The notes under the pieces were generated by a model that saw only the letters and a list, made by a program, of their open reading frames with translations, searched no databases and was not told the origin of the DNA. Shown here piece after piece: positions 26,525-34,436 of a DNA stretch of 64,000 nt (its first letter is position 1; the number at the start of each line of letters is the position of its first letter). The translations under genes were made by a program, and so were the position numbers. This DNA comes from Martelella mediterranea (GTDB lineage: Bacteria; Pseudomonadota; Alphaproteobacteria; Rhizobiales; Rhizobiaceae), in the NCBI RefSeq assembly GCF_004342225.1, contig NZ_SMAR01000003.1, positions 1 to 64,000 of the forward strand, given 5' to 3'.

Positions 26525-27343
26525 TCAGAGGCTGAAATTATCACCGAGGTAAAGGCGGCGAACATCGCTGTTGGCTACAATTTCGTCGGCCTTGCCGTGG
26601 GTCAGAACCTCACCGGAGTGGATAATATAGGCACGATCAATGAGCCCCAGCGTTTCGCGCACGTTATGGTCGGTGATCAGGACGCCGATACCGCGTCGGG
26701 TCAGGTGGCGGATCAGATTCTGAATATCGGTCACGGAGATCGGGTCAACACCTGCAAAGGGTTCATCGAGCAGCATGAAAGCCGGGTCCGTGGCCAGTGC
26801 ACGCGCAATCTCAAGGCGCCGGCGCTCACCACCGGACAGGGCGACTGCTGGAGATTTTCGGAGTTTGGTGATGCCAAACTCTTCCATCAGCCGTTCAAGC
26901 TTTTCCTCGCGCTCAGCCTTTTTCAGTTCGGTCAGTTCAAGAACCGCACGAATATTGTTCTCAACGCTCAGACCGCGGAAGATCGATGCTTCCTGCGGCA
27001 GATACCCGACGCCAAGACGGGCGCGGCGATACATCGGCAATCCGGTCACGTCATTGCCATCAAGAACGATATTGCCCTCGTCAATCGGTACAAGGCCCGT
27101 GATCATGTAAAAGCACGTTGTTTTTCCGGCACCATTTGGGCCGAGGAGACCGACAGCCTCGCCACGACGAACAACCAGCGATACGCCATTGACGACGCGA
27201 CGCTGACGGTAGGACTTCGTCAGTCCCTGAGCGATCAGTGTACCAACATAGCGGTCGGAACCATTTGTCGCAGCGCCGGCGCCTCCGCCGTCGGAGCGGC
27301 GTCTGGGGCTGCGGGAGCGCTGTCCGGTATGCGGGCTTTTCAA
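26525..27343 (-). CDS. lptB: LPS transport ATPase LptB
   Basis: A 272-residue cytoplasmic ATPase of the LptBFGC complex that extracts LPS from the inner membrane. Walker A GPNGAGKTT, signature LSGGERRR and Walker B MLLDEPFAGVD are intact. The TTG at 27343 is proposed because GGAG lies 10 bases before it and it starts 25 bases after lptA ends. The alternative ATG at 27427 would overlap lptA by 59 bases and add a low-complexity leader. An S/R/G-rich stretch before the ABC core is common in this order. Confidence 0.93.
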   Translation of the reverse strand: MKSPHTGQRSRSPRRRSDGGGAGAATNGSDRYVGTLIAQGLTKSYRQRRVVNGVSLVVRRGEAVGLLGPNGAGKTTCFYMITGLVPIDEGNIVLDGNDVTGLPMYRRARLGVGYLPQEASIFRGLSVENNIRAVLELTELKKAEREEKLERLMEEFGITKLRKSPAVALSGGERRRLEIARALATDPAFMLLDEPFAGVDPISVTDIQNLIRHLTRRGIGVLITDHNVRETLGLIDRAYIIHSGEVLTHGKADEIVANSDVRRLYLGDNFSL

Positions 27344-27368
27344 ATTCTCATCTCCGAAGGTGTCAGCG

Positions 27369-27944
27369 TCAGTTGCCCGGGCGGGATTTCGGGTCGAGCT
27401 GGATCTGGACACGACCACCGCAAGCATCCAGATTGGCTTCGCTTGTAACCATATTCACGGTCAGCTTGCAGCCGGTGAAGACATTGGCGCCTTCTTTGAG
27501 GACGACGCGATCACCGGTCAGCACAAAATGCTGCGTTGTCATGTCAAAATAGCCTTTGTCGGCCGTTGCTGACTGAGCCTTCGATTGAAGCTGAACATTG
27601 TTGTACAGGTCAATGCGGTCAATATCACCCTGGCCTGATGTCAGGCCGGTTGAGCCACCTTTATAGCGCACGACCATCCTGCTGGACTTGACTGTATTCT
27701 CGCCCTGGACTGCGACCACATCTCCAGTGAATGTGATGAGCTTCTGAGAGTCATCCACTTCCATCTTTTCGGCATTAATATTGATTGGCTGGTTGTCGGC
27801 AATCTGGAAACCACTCATTGTGGTTGTCTGTGCAAGACTTACTCCTGAACTCGCCAGCGCGGCAATGCAAAACGCCGCAGCGGCAGCGCGCGCGACATGG
27901 GAGGCGTGTTGAGAGCGTGTGTTCAAAAACATAGGGGTCCTCAT
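27369..27944 (-). CDS. lptA: Periplasmic LPS transport protein LptA
   Basis: A 191-residue OstA-type protein forming the periplasmic LPS bridge. The signal peptide (about 1-38) ends in SLAQ. The mature part carries beta-jellyroll repeats with INAEKMEVDDSQKLITFTGDV and the second repeat LYNNVQL. It overlaps lptC by ATGA and precedes lptB. Confidence 0.92.
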   Translation of the reverse strand: MRTPMFLNTRSQHASHVARAAAAAFCIAALASSGVSLAQTTTMSGFQIADNQPININAEKMEVDDSQKLITFTGDVVAVQGENTVKSSRMVVRYKGGSTGLTSGQGDIDRIDLYNNVQLQSKAQSATADKGYFDMTTQHFVLTGDRVVLKEGANVFTGCKLTVNMVTSEANLDACGGRVQIQLDPKSRPGN

Positions 27945-28621
27945 TGTCCGCTCGGGCTCAGCGTTGACGGCGAAAGCGTCACGTGAACGCCGCCGCCAAA
28001 AATAATCTTTTGTCCGTTATCGGTGATATTCACTTCGTCGGCAACCACTGATGCCTGATCGGATTCGGCTGTAAACGGCCCTTTGCTCTCCAGTGTGCCA
28101 TTTTTTACATCAATAAATGCAGAATTGAAGTGAGCAGTCAGGCCATTCGACATTTCCAGAGTGAAAGGCTCGTCGATTTTCAACTGATCGTTGGTGCGGT
28201 TGTAGAACGCGCTGGCAGCCCTTACCAGGGCGACGACATCATTTTCCATCGGCACTTTTGCGATAACATCTTCAAGCGTGATCTCGCTGCTGCTCGGATC
28301 ATCAGCAGGCAAAAGTGCACGCGCAGCCTTCAGCGAGTAAGGTGTACCATCACTGTTGCGGCCAGACATGCCGGGGTTTGTCATCACAAGCTTGCCATTC
28401 TCAATCGTCGCGGCATCCAGAGAGATGTTGTCGGGAACGGCAGATCGGATGATCGTGGTTGCGATCAGGGCCAGCGTAATCAGCAGTGCCGCAATCGGCA
28501 AAAGGATTTTAAGGCGTTTGACGTTACGGGAATGCTTCGCGGCCTTTTTGAAGCGCTGAGTCTGTTCATGGAGTATCCGCTCCCTGAACTGTTCATCAGT
28601 GGTCGTGGGTGAAGCGTTCAT
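27941..28621 (-). CDS. lptC: LPS export system protein LptC
   Basis: A 226-residue bitopic inner-membrane protein linking LptBFG to LptA. One hydrophobic segment lies at about 43-65 (LKILLPIAALLITLALIAT) and the rest is periplasmic, with MTNPGMSGRNSDGTPY and a beta-jellyroll ending in GGGVHVTLSP. It is first in the lptC-lptA-lptB-rpoN run; its promoter must lie in the 28622-28814 gap, which it shares with divergent sppA. Confidence 0.9.
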   Translation of the reverse strand: MNASPTTTDEQFRERILHEQTQRFKKAAKHSRNVKRLKILLPIAALLITLALIATTIIRSAVPDNISLDAATIENGKLVMTNPGMSGRNSDGTPYSLKAARALLPADDPSSSEITLEDVIAKVPMENDVVALVRAASAFYNRTNDQLKIDEPFTLEMSNGLTAHFNSAFIDVKNGTLESKGPFTAESDQASVVADEVNITDNGQKIIFGGGVHVTLSPSTLSPSGQ

Positions 28622-28814
28622 CGTGCGTCGTGATTCCGGGACGTGAGGTTGTTCAACAAATGCTGATATTCAGATTATTGAAGTAGTATGTTTCCCCTGT
28701 CACAACAAGGATGTAATGGTAAAATCACCGTAAACGAATTGACAGGCGGAGATATGACTGGCCAATCTTCGTGGATTCGATTTTTGAGGTGAACCCTCAA
28801 CACCTGGAGCATTT

Positions 28815-29762
28815 ATGCAGACATCCGATATCATCGAGCGCAGGCGTTTGCGGCGGCGTGTAACATGGTGGCGTGCGATTGCTGTCATTGTCGCCGTTCT
28901 GCTTTGTGTTTCCATTTACCGTCTGATCTTTGGGCCATCTCAGATGCCGCTTTCGCGTCCGCATATTGCTGAGATTACAATCAGCGGCATTGTCGCCGAT
29001 GATCCCGGTCGTATTGAGACCATTCGTGAAATCGGTGAAGATCCCAATGTGAAAGCGCTGATTGTCTCTCTTTCAACCGGTGGCGGCACGACCTATGGCG
29101 GTGAGCTGTTTTACAAAACCTTGCGCGATGTGGCGCAGAAGAAGCCGGTTGTCAGTGAAATCCGAACCCAGGCGGCATCTGCCGGCTATATGATTGCCCT
29201 TGCGGGCGACCGGATTTTTGCCGGCGATACGTCGATTACCGGTTCAATCGGCGTGCTCTTTATGTATCCTCAGGTCAAAGACCTGCTCGATAAAATCGGC
29301 GTATCGATGGATGCGATAAAATCCGCTCCGCTGAAAGCCGAACCTTCACCTTTTAATGATGCCAGCGCTGAAGCTCAGGCGATGGTTCGAGCCATGGTCA
29401 TGGACAGCTACGACTGGTTCGTTGATCTGGTGGCTGAGCGTCGGGGGCTTTCGCGTGATAAGGTTCTGACGCTGGCCGATGGGCGTATCCTGACCGGCAG
29501 GCAGGCTCTTGAAGCCGGGCTGGTTGATGCGATCGGAGGCCGGAACGCTATTCGTGACTATCTGGCCGAACAGGGCGTATCCGAAACTCTTGAAATCCGA
29601 TCATGGGATAGCATAAACAGAAACGGTTTCGGGTTTGATTTAATGGATATCAGTTCGAAACTGGCGGAAGCAATCGGATTGGGAAGTTTTCTCACCGAGA
29701 ATGCATTTCGTGACCTGGGTGTTGTTGACGGACTGATTTCTGTTCGGCAAGATAAATGGTGA
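28815..29762 (+). CDS. sppA: Signal peptide peptidase SppA
   Basis: A 315-residue membrane-anchored serine peptidase of the S49 family that degrades cleaved signal peptides. One hydrophobic anchor lies at about 18-38. The catalytic Ser lies in ASAGYMIALAGD and the general-base Lys in SAPLKAEPSPF; GSIGVLF is another family mark. It is the single-domain short form. The divergent neighbour is lptC; ihfB follows 28 bases downstream. Confidence 0.93.
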   Translation: MQTSDIIERRRLRRRVTWWRAIAVIVAVLLCVSIYRLIFGPSQMPLSRPHIAEITISGIVADDPGRIETIREIGEDPNVKALIVSLSTGGGTTYGGELFYKTLRDVAQKKPVVSEIRTQAASAGYMIALAGDRIFAGDTSITGSIGVLFMYPQVKDLLDKIGVSMDAIKSAPLKAEPSPFNDASAEAQAMVRAMVMDSYDWFVDLVAERRGLSRDKVLTLADGRILTGRQALEAGLVDAIGGRNAIRDYLAEQGVSETLEIRSWDSINRNGFGFDLMDISSKLAEAIGLGSFLTENAFRDLGVVDGLISVRQDKW

Positions 29763-29790
29763 TTAAAATCAGATATTTGAGGGGAATGGC

Positions 29791-30084
29791 GTGATCAAGT
29801 CCGAACTGGTGCAGATTATAGCTGCCCGCAACCCGCACCTTTATCACCGGGATGTCGAGAATATTGTGAACGCAATCCTCGATGAGGTTGCCGATGCCCT
29901 TGCTGCCGGAAACCGTGTCGAGTTGCGTGGATTTGGGGCATTCTCGGTTAAAAACCGTCCGTCACGTTCCGGCCGTAACCCGCGCACAGGGGATACGGTT
30001 TTCGTGGAAGAGAAGTGGGTTCCTTTTTTCAAAACCGGGAAGGAGCTTCGCGAGCGCCTCAATCCCGACCAGAAGGATGACTAA
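29791..30084 (+). CDS. ihfB: Integration host factor beta subunit
   Basis: A 97-residue DNA-bending protein of the HU/IHF family; with IhfA it bends DNA at sites such as sigma-54 promoters. It carries [14 protein letters not shown] and the arm GRNPRTGD, then the C-terminal [11 protein letters not shown] helix. The GTG start has GAGGGGAATG upstream. It stands after sppA as in other rhizobia. Confidence 0.93.
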   Translation: MIKSELVQIIAARNPHLYHRDVENIVNAILDEVADALAAGNRVELRGFGAFSVKNRPSRSGRNPRTGDTVFVEEKWVPFFKTGKELRERLNPDQKDD

Positions 30085-30138
30085 CCCTTCAGAAATGTCG
30101 GATTATCCCGATATCATATGTGTTGACCGGGGCGGGCT

Positions 30139-30486
30139 ATGTTTAAAAAGCTGATTACTCTCATCATTCTTGTGCCGGTGGGCGTTGTGCTGGTCCTGCT
30201 ATCGGTTGCCAACCGCAAGCCGGTTACGATGGCGCTTAATCCGTTTGATGCAACAGATCGCGTTCTGGCGGTATCAGCGCCGTTCTTTGTCTATATCTTC
30301 GTCGCTTTTATCCTTGGCCTTTTATTCGGTTCGTTCTTTACCTGGCTTTCTCAGCGAAAGCACCGCAAGTCGGCCCGCAGTAACAAGCGTGAGGCGGATG
30401 TCTGGCGCCAGGAAGCCGATAAGCAAAAAAGCCGTGCAGAGCAGATTGCCGGATCACAGCCGCTCGAACAGCTTCCGCCAAGCTGA
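30139..30486 (+). CDS. LapA-domain (DUF1049) inner-membrane protein
   Basis: A 115-residue protein with two membrane segments (about 5-25 and 47-70) separated by the NRKPVTMALNPFD pattern of the LapA/DUF1049 family, and a basic, coiled tail (WRQEADKQKSRAEQ). In E. coli, LapA and LapB tune LPS synthesis; here only the LapA-type half is seen. Its location after ihfB matches other proteobacteria. Confidence 0.8.
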   Translation: MFKKLITLIILVPVGVVLVLLSVANRKPVTMALNPFDATDRVLAVSAPFFVYIFVAFILGLLFGSFFTWLSQRKHRKSARSNKREADVWRQEADKQKSRAEQIAGSQPLEQLPPS

Positions 30487-30624
30487 GATCCAGTCAGAGA
30501 TTGCGGACTTTTAATCCCAAGCGCGCTTCGGGCCAAAACTACCTCGCAGTATCAGCGAGGCTTCCGAATTGCGTGATTGGGTGTTAAGGCGGCTTCTCCT
30601 GAAAAAAAATGTGAAACCGCCTGA

Positions 30625-31755
30625 ATGATGTCTTCGAAACCACAAAAAAGACGCGGTAAACCGGCTGAAAAGGGTCAGCAACGCCGTAAACAGCGTAAGT
30701 CTGATGCCGGTGGTCAAACCATAAAGCATCCGTCTTCGCAGCGCGGCGCGCGTCAAGACGTTGCTCCAAATGCCGAAAAGCGCAACCGACAGGCCGAGCC
30801 GCAGTGGATCGCGATGAAAGAGGGCGCCCGTCCGGCTGAGCGTCTTCCACGCATACTGGAATCCGTCTCTGCCGACGGTTTTCATCTGATCGACAGCGGT
30901 CATGGGCTGAAGCTTGAACAATATGGAAACTATCGCATTGTCCGGCCCGAAGCGCAGGCACTCTGGCCGCCGCTTCTCGACGATAAGGTCTGGCAGAGCG
31001 CTGACGCGGTCTTCACCGGTGATACTGACGAAGATGGCATGGGACGTTGGCGTTTTCCCCATGCCGCCCTTGGCGAAACCTGGCCGCTGGCGATCATGGG
31101 AATCGATTTTCTGGGGCGGTTTACCTCATTTCGTCATGTCGGCGTCTTTCCTGAACAAATTGCGCACTGGCAGTGGATGCGTGAGGTTCTTGAAGCCAAT
31201 GAGCAAAAGAAGCGTGGAGAGCCACTCAAAGTTCTGAACCTGTTCGGTTATACCGGCGTCGCCTCTCTTGTCGCTGCAGCAGCAGGGGCCGCAGTTACCC
31301 ATGTCGATGCCTCCAAAAAGGCGATTGGCTGGGCGCGGGAAAATCAGGCGCTTTCCGGCCTTGGTGACAAACCAGTCCGCTGGATTTGCGAAGACGCGAT
31401 GAAGTTCATTGAGCGCGAAGAACGGCGCGGGAACCACTACGATATTATCCTGACCGATCCGCCCAAATTTGGTCGCGGACCGAATGGGGAAGTCTGGCAC
31501 CTTTTTGAGCACCTGCCGCGGATGCTCGATCTCTGCAGGTCCATTCTCAAGCCGGATGCACTCGGTCTGGTTCTGACAGCTTATTCGATTCGGGCCAGCT
31601 TCTATTCGGTTCACGAACTGATGATGGAAACCATGCGCGGTTTTGGCGGTGCTGTTGAGTCTGGTGAGCTGGTTATTCGTGAAGGCGGTGAAGACGGCAA
31701 GACGCCGGGCCGAGCGCTTTCGACTTCTCTTTACGCGCGTTGGGTGCCGGCATGA
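30625..31755 (+). CDS. Class I SAM-dependent rRNA methyltransferase (RlmI/RlmK-like)
   Basis: A 376-residue protein. Residues 1-65 are strongly basic and likely bind RNA. The catalytic half has the SAM motif LNLFGYTGVASL (about 208-219), the acidic VDASKKAIGWA and the DPPKFGRGP motif, close to RlmI-type 23S rRNA cytosine methyltransferases, though the PUA domain is replaced by the basic leader. The target base is not deducible. It overlaps the next RNA methyltransferase gene by ATGA. Confidence 0.85.
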   Translation: MMSSKPQKRRGKPAEKGQQRRKQRKSDAGGQTIKHPSSQRGARQDVAPNAEKRNRQAEPQWIAMKEGARPAERLPRILESVSADGFHLIDSGHGLKLEQYGNYRIVRPEAQALWPPLLDDKVWQSADAVFTGDTDEDGMGRWRFPHAALGETWPLAIMGIDFLGRFTSFRHVGVFPEQIAHWQWMREVLEANEQKKRGEPLKVLNLFGYTGVASLVAAAAGAAVTHVDASKKAIGWARENQALSGLGDKPVRWICEDAMKFIEREERRGNHYDIILTDPPKFGRGPNGEVWHLFEHLPRMLDLCRSILKPDALGLVLTAYSIRASFYSVHELMMETMRGFGGAVESGELVIREGGEDGKTPGRALSTSLYARWVPA

Positions 31756-32621
31756 GCGACGATTGGAATTTTCAACGCAGACCGCGTGTTGGATCGGTGA
31801 AAGAGGTTACGAGCCTCTCAAATCCGATCATCAAGGATATTCGCGCGCTTTCGCAGAAGAAGCACCGTGAGGAAAGTGGGACATTTCTGGCCGAAGGACT
31901 GAAGCTGGTCATTGATGCGCTTGAGCTTGGCTGGTCAATTCGCACGCTGATCTATGCCAAAGCGGCCAGAGGCAAGCCACCTCTAGAAAAAGCCGCAGCG
32001 AAAACCATTTCATCCGGTGGGCTGGTCCTTGAGGTTTCCGAGAAAGTGCTTTCGGCGATCACACGGCGCGATAATCCGCAGATGGTGGTCGGGGTTTTTG
32101 AAAGTCACTATCGACCGCTGAAAGAGATCACCCCTCAGAAGAATGAGACATACATTGCGCTCGACCGGGTACGCGACCCCGGCAATCTCGGCACGGTCAT
32201 TCGCACGGCAGATGCGGCCGGGGCTTCCGGTGTCATCCTCGTTGGCGATACAACAGACCCGTTTTCGATAGAGACTGTGCGTGCCACGATGGGATCTGTA
32301 TTCGCTCTGCCGGTTTCCAGAGCAACACCGGAAGCGTTTTTGAACTGGGCGAAATCGAGCAATGTGGATGTGGTCGCAACGCATCTGGCAGGGTCTGTTG
32401 ATTATCGCACGATTGACTACACCAGGAAGCCTGTCGTGTTGCTGATGGGCAATGAGCAGCAAGGTCTTCCGCCGCAACTGGCCGAAGGGGCAGGGCAGCT
32501 GGCCCGTATTCCTCAGCAGGGTCTGGCTGATTCACTTAACCTTGCCGTTGCCACCGCGGTGATGCTGTTTGAAGCCCGGCGTCATCTCCTGAGCCTTGAG
32601 GCGCCGGGGAAATCGTCATGA
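31752..32621 (+). CDS. TrmH/SpoU family RNA 2'-O-methyltransferase
   Basis: A 289-residue enzyme of the SPOUT (trefoil knot) class. The N-terminal substrate-binding domain (SNPIIKDIRALSQKKHREE) is followed by motif 1 (LDRVRDPGNLGTVIRTADA), motif 2 (LLMGNEQQGLP) and motif 3 (IPQQGLADSLNLAVATAV). It overlaps the upstream methyltransferase and the downstream lspA by ATGA, so the three are translationally coupled. Target could be 23S rRNA or tRNA. Confidence 0.88.
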   Translation: MSDDWNFQRRPRVGSVKEVTSLSNPIIKDIRALSQKKHREESGTFLAEGLKLVIDALELGWSIRTLIYAKAARGKPPLEKAAAKTISSGGLVLEVSEKVLSAITRRDNPQMVVGVFESHYRPLKEITPQKNETYIALDRVRDPGNLGTVIRTADAAGASGVILVGDTTDPFSIETVRATMGSVFALPVSRATPEAFLNWAKSSNVDVVATHLAGSVDYRTIDYTRKPVVLLMGNEQQGLPPQLAEGAGQLARIPQQGLADSLNLAVATAVMLFEARRHLLSLEAPGKSS

Positions 32622-33121
32622 AGTCGCCGCTGTCCAGGCTAATGCCTGCGTTCCTTTTCGTCTTGTTTGCGCTTATGGTGGACGCGATCATCAAGTTTGT
32701 GGTTGAGCGCTCCATGGCGCTCTACCAGAACATCGATATTCTGCCCTTCCTGGCGCTGTTTAAGACTTATAATCCGGGAATAGCATTCTCGATGTTCTCC
32801 GATACAAATGGCTGGCTTCTGGTTGGTCTCAGGCTGTGTATCGTTCTGGTGGTGCTTTATCTCTGGAGAAAGACCGATTCGCGGCATTTCTGGGCGCAAC
32901 TTGGCTTCGCACTGGTGGTTGCAGGCGCTCTCGGCAATATTCTCGATCACTTTTTATACGGTCATGTGGTTGACTACGTTCGCTTCCATATCGGCGAATG
33001 GACTTTTCCGATCTTCAACCTGGCGGACAGTTATATCACTGTCGGCGCTGTGCTGATCTTCATTCAGGAGTTTATTCTGAATGGCTTGAGCAGCGACGAA
33101 AAGACCTCCGAAGACCGGTGA
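32618..33121 (+). CDS. lspA: Lipoprotein signal peptidase II
   Basis: A 167-residue four-helix membrane aspartic peptidase that removes the signal peptide of lipidated prolipoproteins. The catalytic Asp residues lie in NILDHFLYGHVVDYV and FNLADSYI; the family NPGIAFSM box is present. It works between Lgt and Lnt; lnt lies at 51155 in this window. It overlaps the TrmH gene by ATGA. Confidence 0.95.
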   Translation: MKSPLSRLMPAFLFVLFALMVDAIIKFVVERSMALYQNIDILPFLALFKTYNPGIAFSMFSDTNGWLLVGLRLCIVLVVLYLWRKTDSRHFWAQLGFALVVAGALGNILDHFLYGHVVDYVRFHIGEWTFPIFNLADSYITVGAVLIFIQEFILNGLSSDEKTSEDR

Positions 33122-33344
33122 AACTGATACCTTTTGCTTCCGGCCCTTATGGTTGCAAATGAGTTTGACTTCAAAACGGGCAAAGACTTCAATCGTTTGA
33201 GCCAAAAGAAACTGGACCTTGCTTTCAGCTTGTATTAAGCTTTTGTCAGCAGTCGGCATGGTTGTCGAACGATCAGCGGCGTATGGTGAAACGGCGGGTT
33301 TAGGCCCTCTTCACCGATTTCAAACCGAAAATAGCGGGATGCGA

Positions 33345-33362
33345 CTGTCACGAGCCTGTCGC
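33345..33362 (+). promoter_or_regulatory. Pho box (PhoB site) and -10 of olsB
   Basis: Direct repeats CTGTCAC (33345-33351) and CTGTCGC (33356-33362) separated by four bases give the 11-base period of a PhoB box (consensus CTGTCAT-N4-CTGTCAT). TTTAAT (33372-33377), 9 bases later, is a suitable -10. Transcription would begin near 33384. The rest of the 33122-33344 gap shows nothing clear. Confidence 0.7.
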
Positions 33363-33408
33363 ACACAAATGTTTAATGGCATCCAAGTTGAACGATCCGG
33401 ATCATGCT

Positions 33409-34290
33409 ATGACGATGGATGTGCTTGATTATCTTCAATCGGGAGACCGTGCCGGTGGCGCGGCGATTACCCCTGAAGACATCGCACGGGACGGTATTCT
33501 AGGCCGTATCGGAACTCTTGAAACGAGGATCGCGCGTTCTCAAAGCGAGATTGAAGCCGCTCAGTCGGTGCGCTATCGCGTCTTCGTTGAAGAAATGCAG
33601 GCGCAGCTTCCGGCGGAAGCGATGCGCTGCCGGCGTGATTTCGACAAGTGGGATGATATCTGTGATCATCTTCTGGTGCTTGATCGCAAGATAGAAGGCG
33701 ATACCGAGGACCAGATCGTTGCGACCTACAGGCTTTTACGGCACGAAGTGGCGCTTGCTCATGGCGGATTTTACTCCGATTCTGAATACCGAACCGATCA
33801 GCTGGTTGCCCGGCATCCGGATCTGAGGTTCATGGAGCTTGGGCGCTCCTGTGTTCTGCCGGAATACCGCAGCAAACGCACGGTAGAACTTTTGTGGCAG
33901 GGTAACTGGGCCTATGCGTTGAAGCATCATATCGGAGCGATGTTCGGTTGCGCCTCTTTCCATGGCGCGATTCCTGAGGCGCACGCTATGGCGTTGTCGT
34001 TTCTCTATCACAATGCGCGTGCAACCGGTGAATGGGCCGTGGAAGCGCTTCCCGGGATCAAGGTCGACATGAACATGATGGCAGCCGAGGAAGTCAGCGG
34101 CCGGAAAGCACTGACGGCACTGCCGCCCCTTATCAAGGGATATCTTCGTCTGGGCGCGATGGTTGGAGAGGGCGCTGTTGTCGACCATGCCTTCAACACG
34201 ACCGATGTTCTCGTTATTTTGCCGATTGCAGCCATTTCAGATCGTTATCTGAATTATTACGGCGCGGATGCTGGACGTTTTGCCAGCTGA
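33409..34290 (+). CDS. olsB: L-ornithine N-alpha-acyltransferase (ornithine lipid synthesis)
   Basis: A 293-residue GNAT-type acyltransferase that joins a 3-hydroxyacyl chain to ornithine, first step in phosphorus-free ornithine lipids. The GNAT core carries RYRVFVEEM near its start, MELGRSCVLPEYRSKR (CoA/ACP-binding) and a C-terminal LPPLIKGYLRLGA segment typical of OlsB. An upstream ATG at 33376 is rejected because it overlaps the -10 of the Pho promoter; ATG 33409 lies after the predicted RNA start. No olsA homologue is adjacent; the nearest acyltransferase is plsC at 45849. It is probably induced in phosphate starvation. Confidence 0.85.
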   Translation: MTMDVLDYLQSGDRAGGAAITPEDIARDGILGRIGTLETRIARSQSEIEAAQSVRYRVFVEEMQAQLPAEAMRCRRDFDKWDDICDHLLVLDRKIEGDTEDQIVATYRLLRHEVALAHGGFYSDSEYRTDQLVARHPDLRFMELGRSCVLPEYRSKRTVELLWQGNWAYALKHHIGAMFGCASFHGAIPEAHAMALSFLYHNARATGEWAVEALPGIKVDMNMMAAEEVSGRKALTALPPLIKGYLRLGAMVGEGAVVDHAFNTTDVLVILPIAAISDRYLNYYGADAGRFAS

Positions 34291-34436
34291 TATCCGGCTC
34301 TTTCAGTGACAGCGTTTTCAGAAAATTTCGCGGTGTTTTGCCCAGATTTATGATCGGTCGCTCTTTCGGCATATTTGGTTTCGTGACACATGAATAGGAA
34401 ACCATTCCGACATTTTTGAGCAGCAGACGGGCACAC

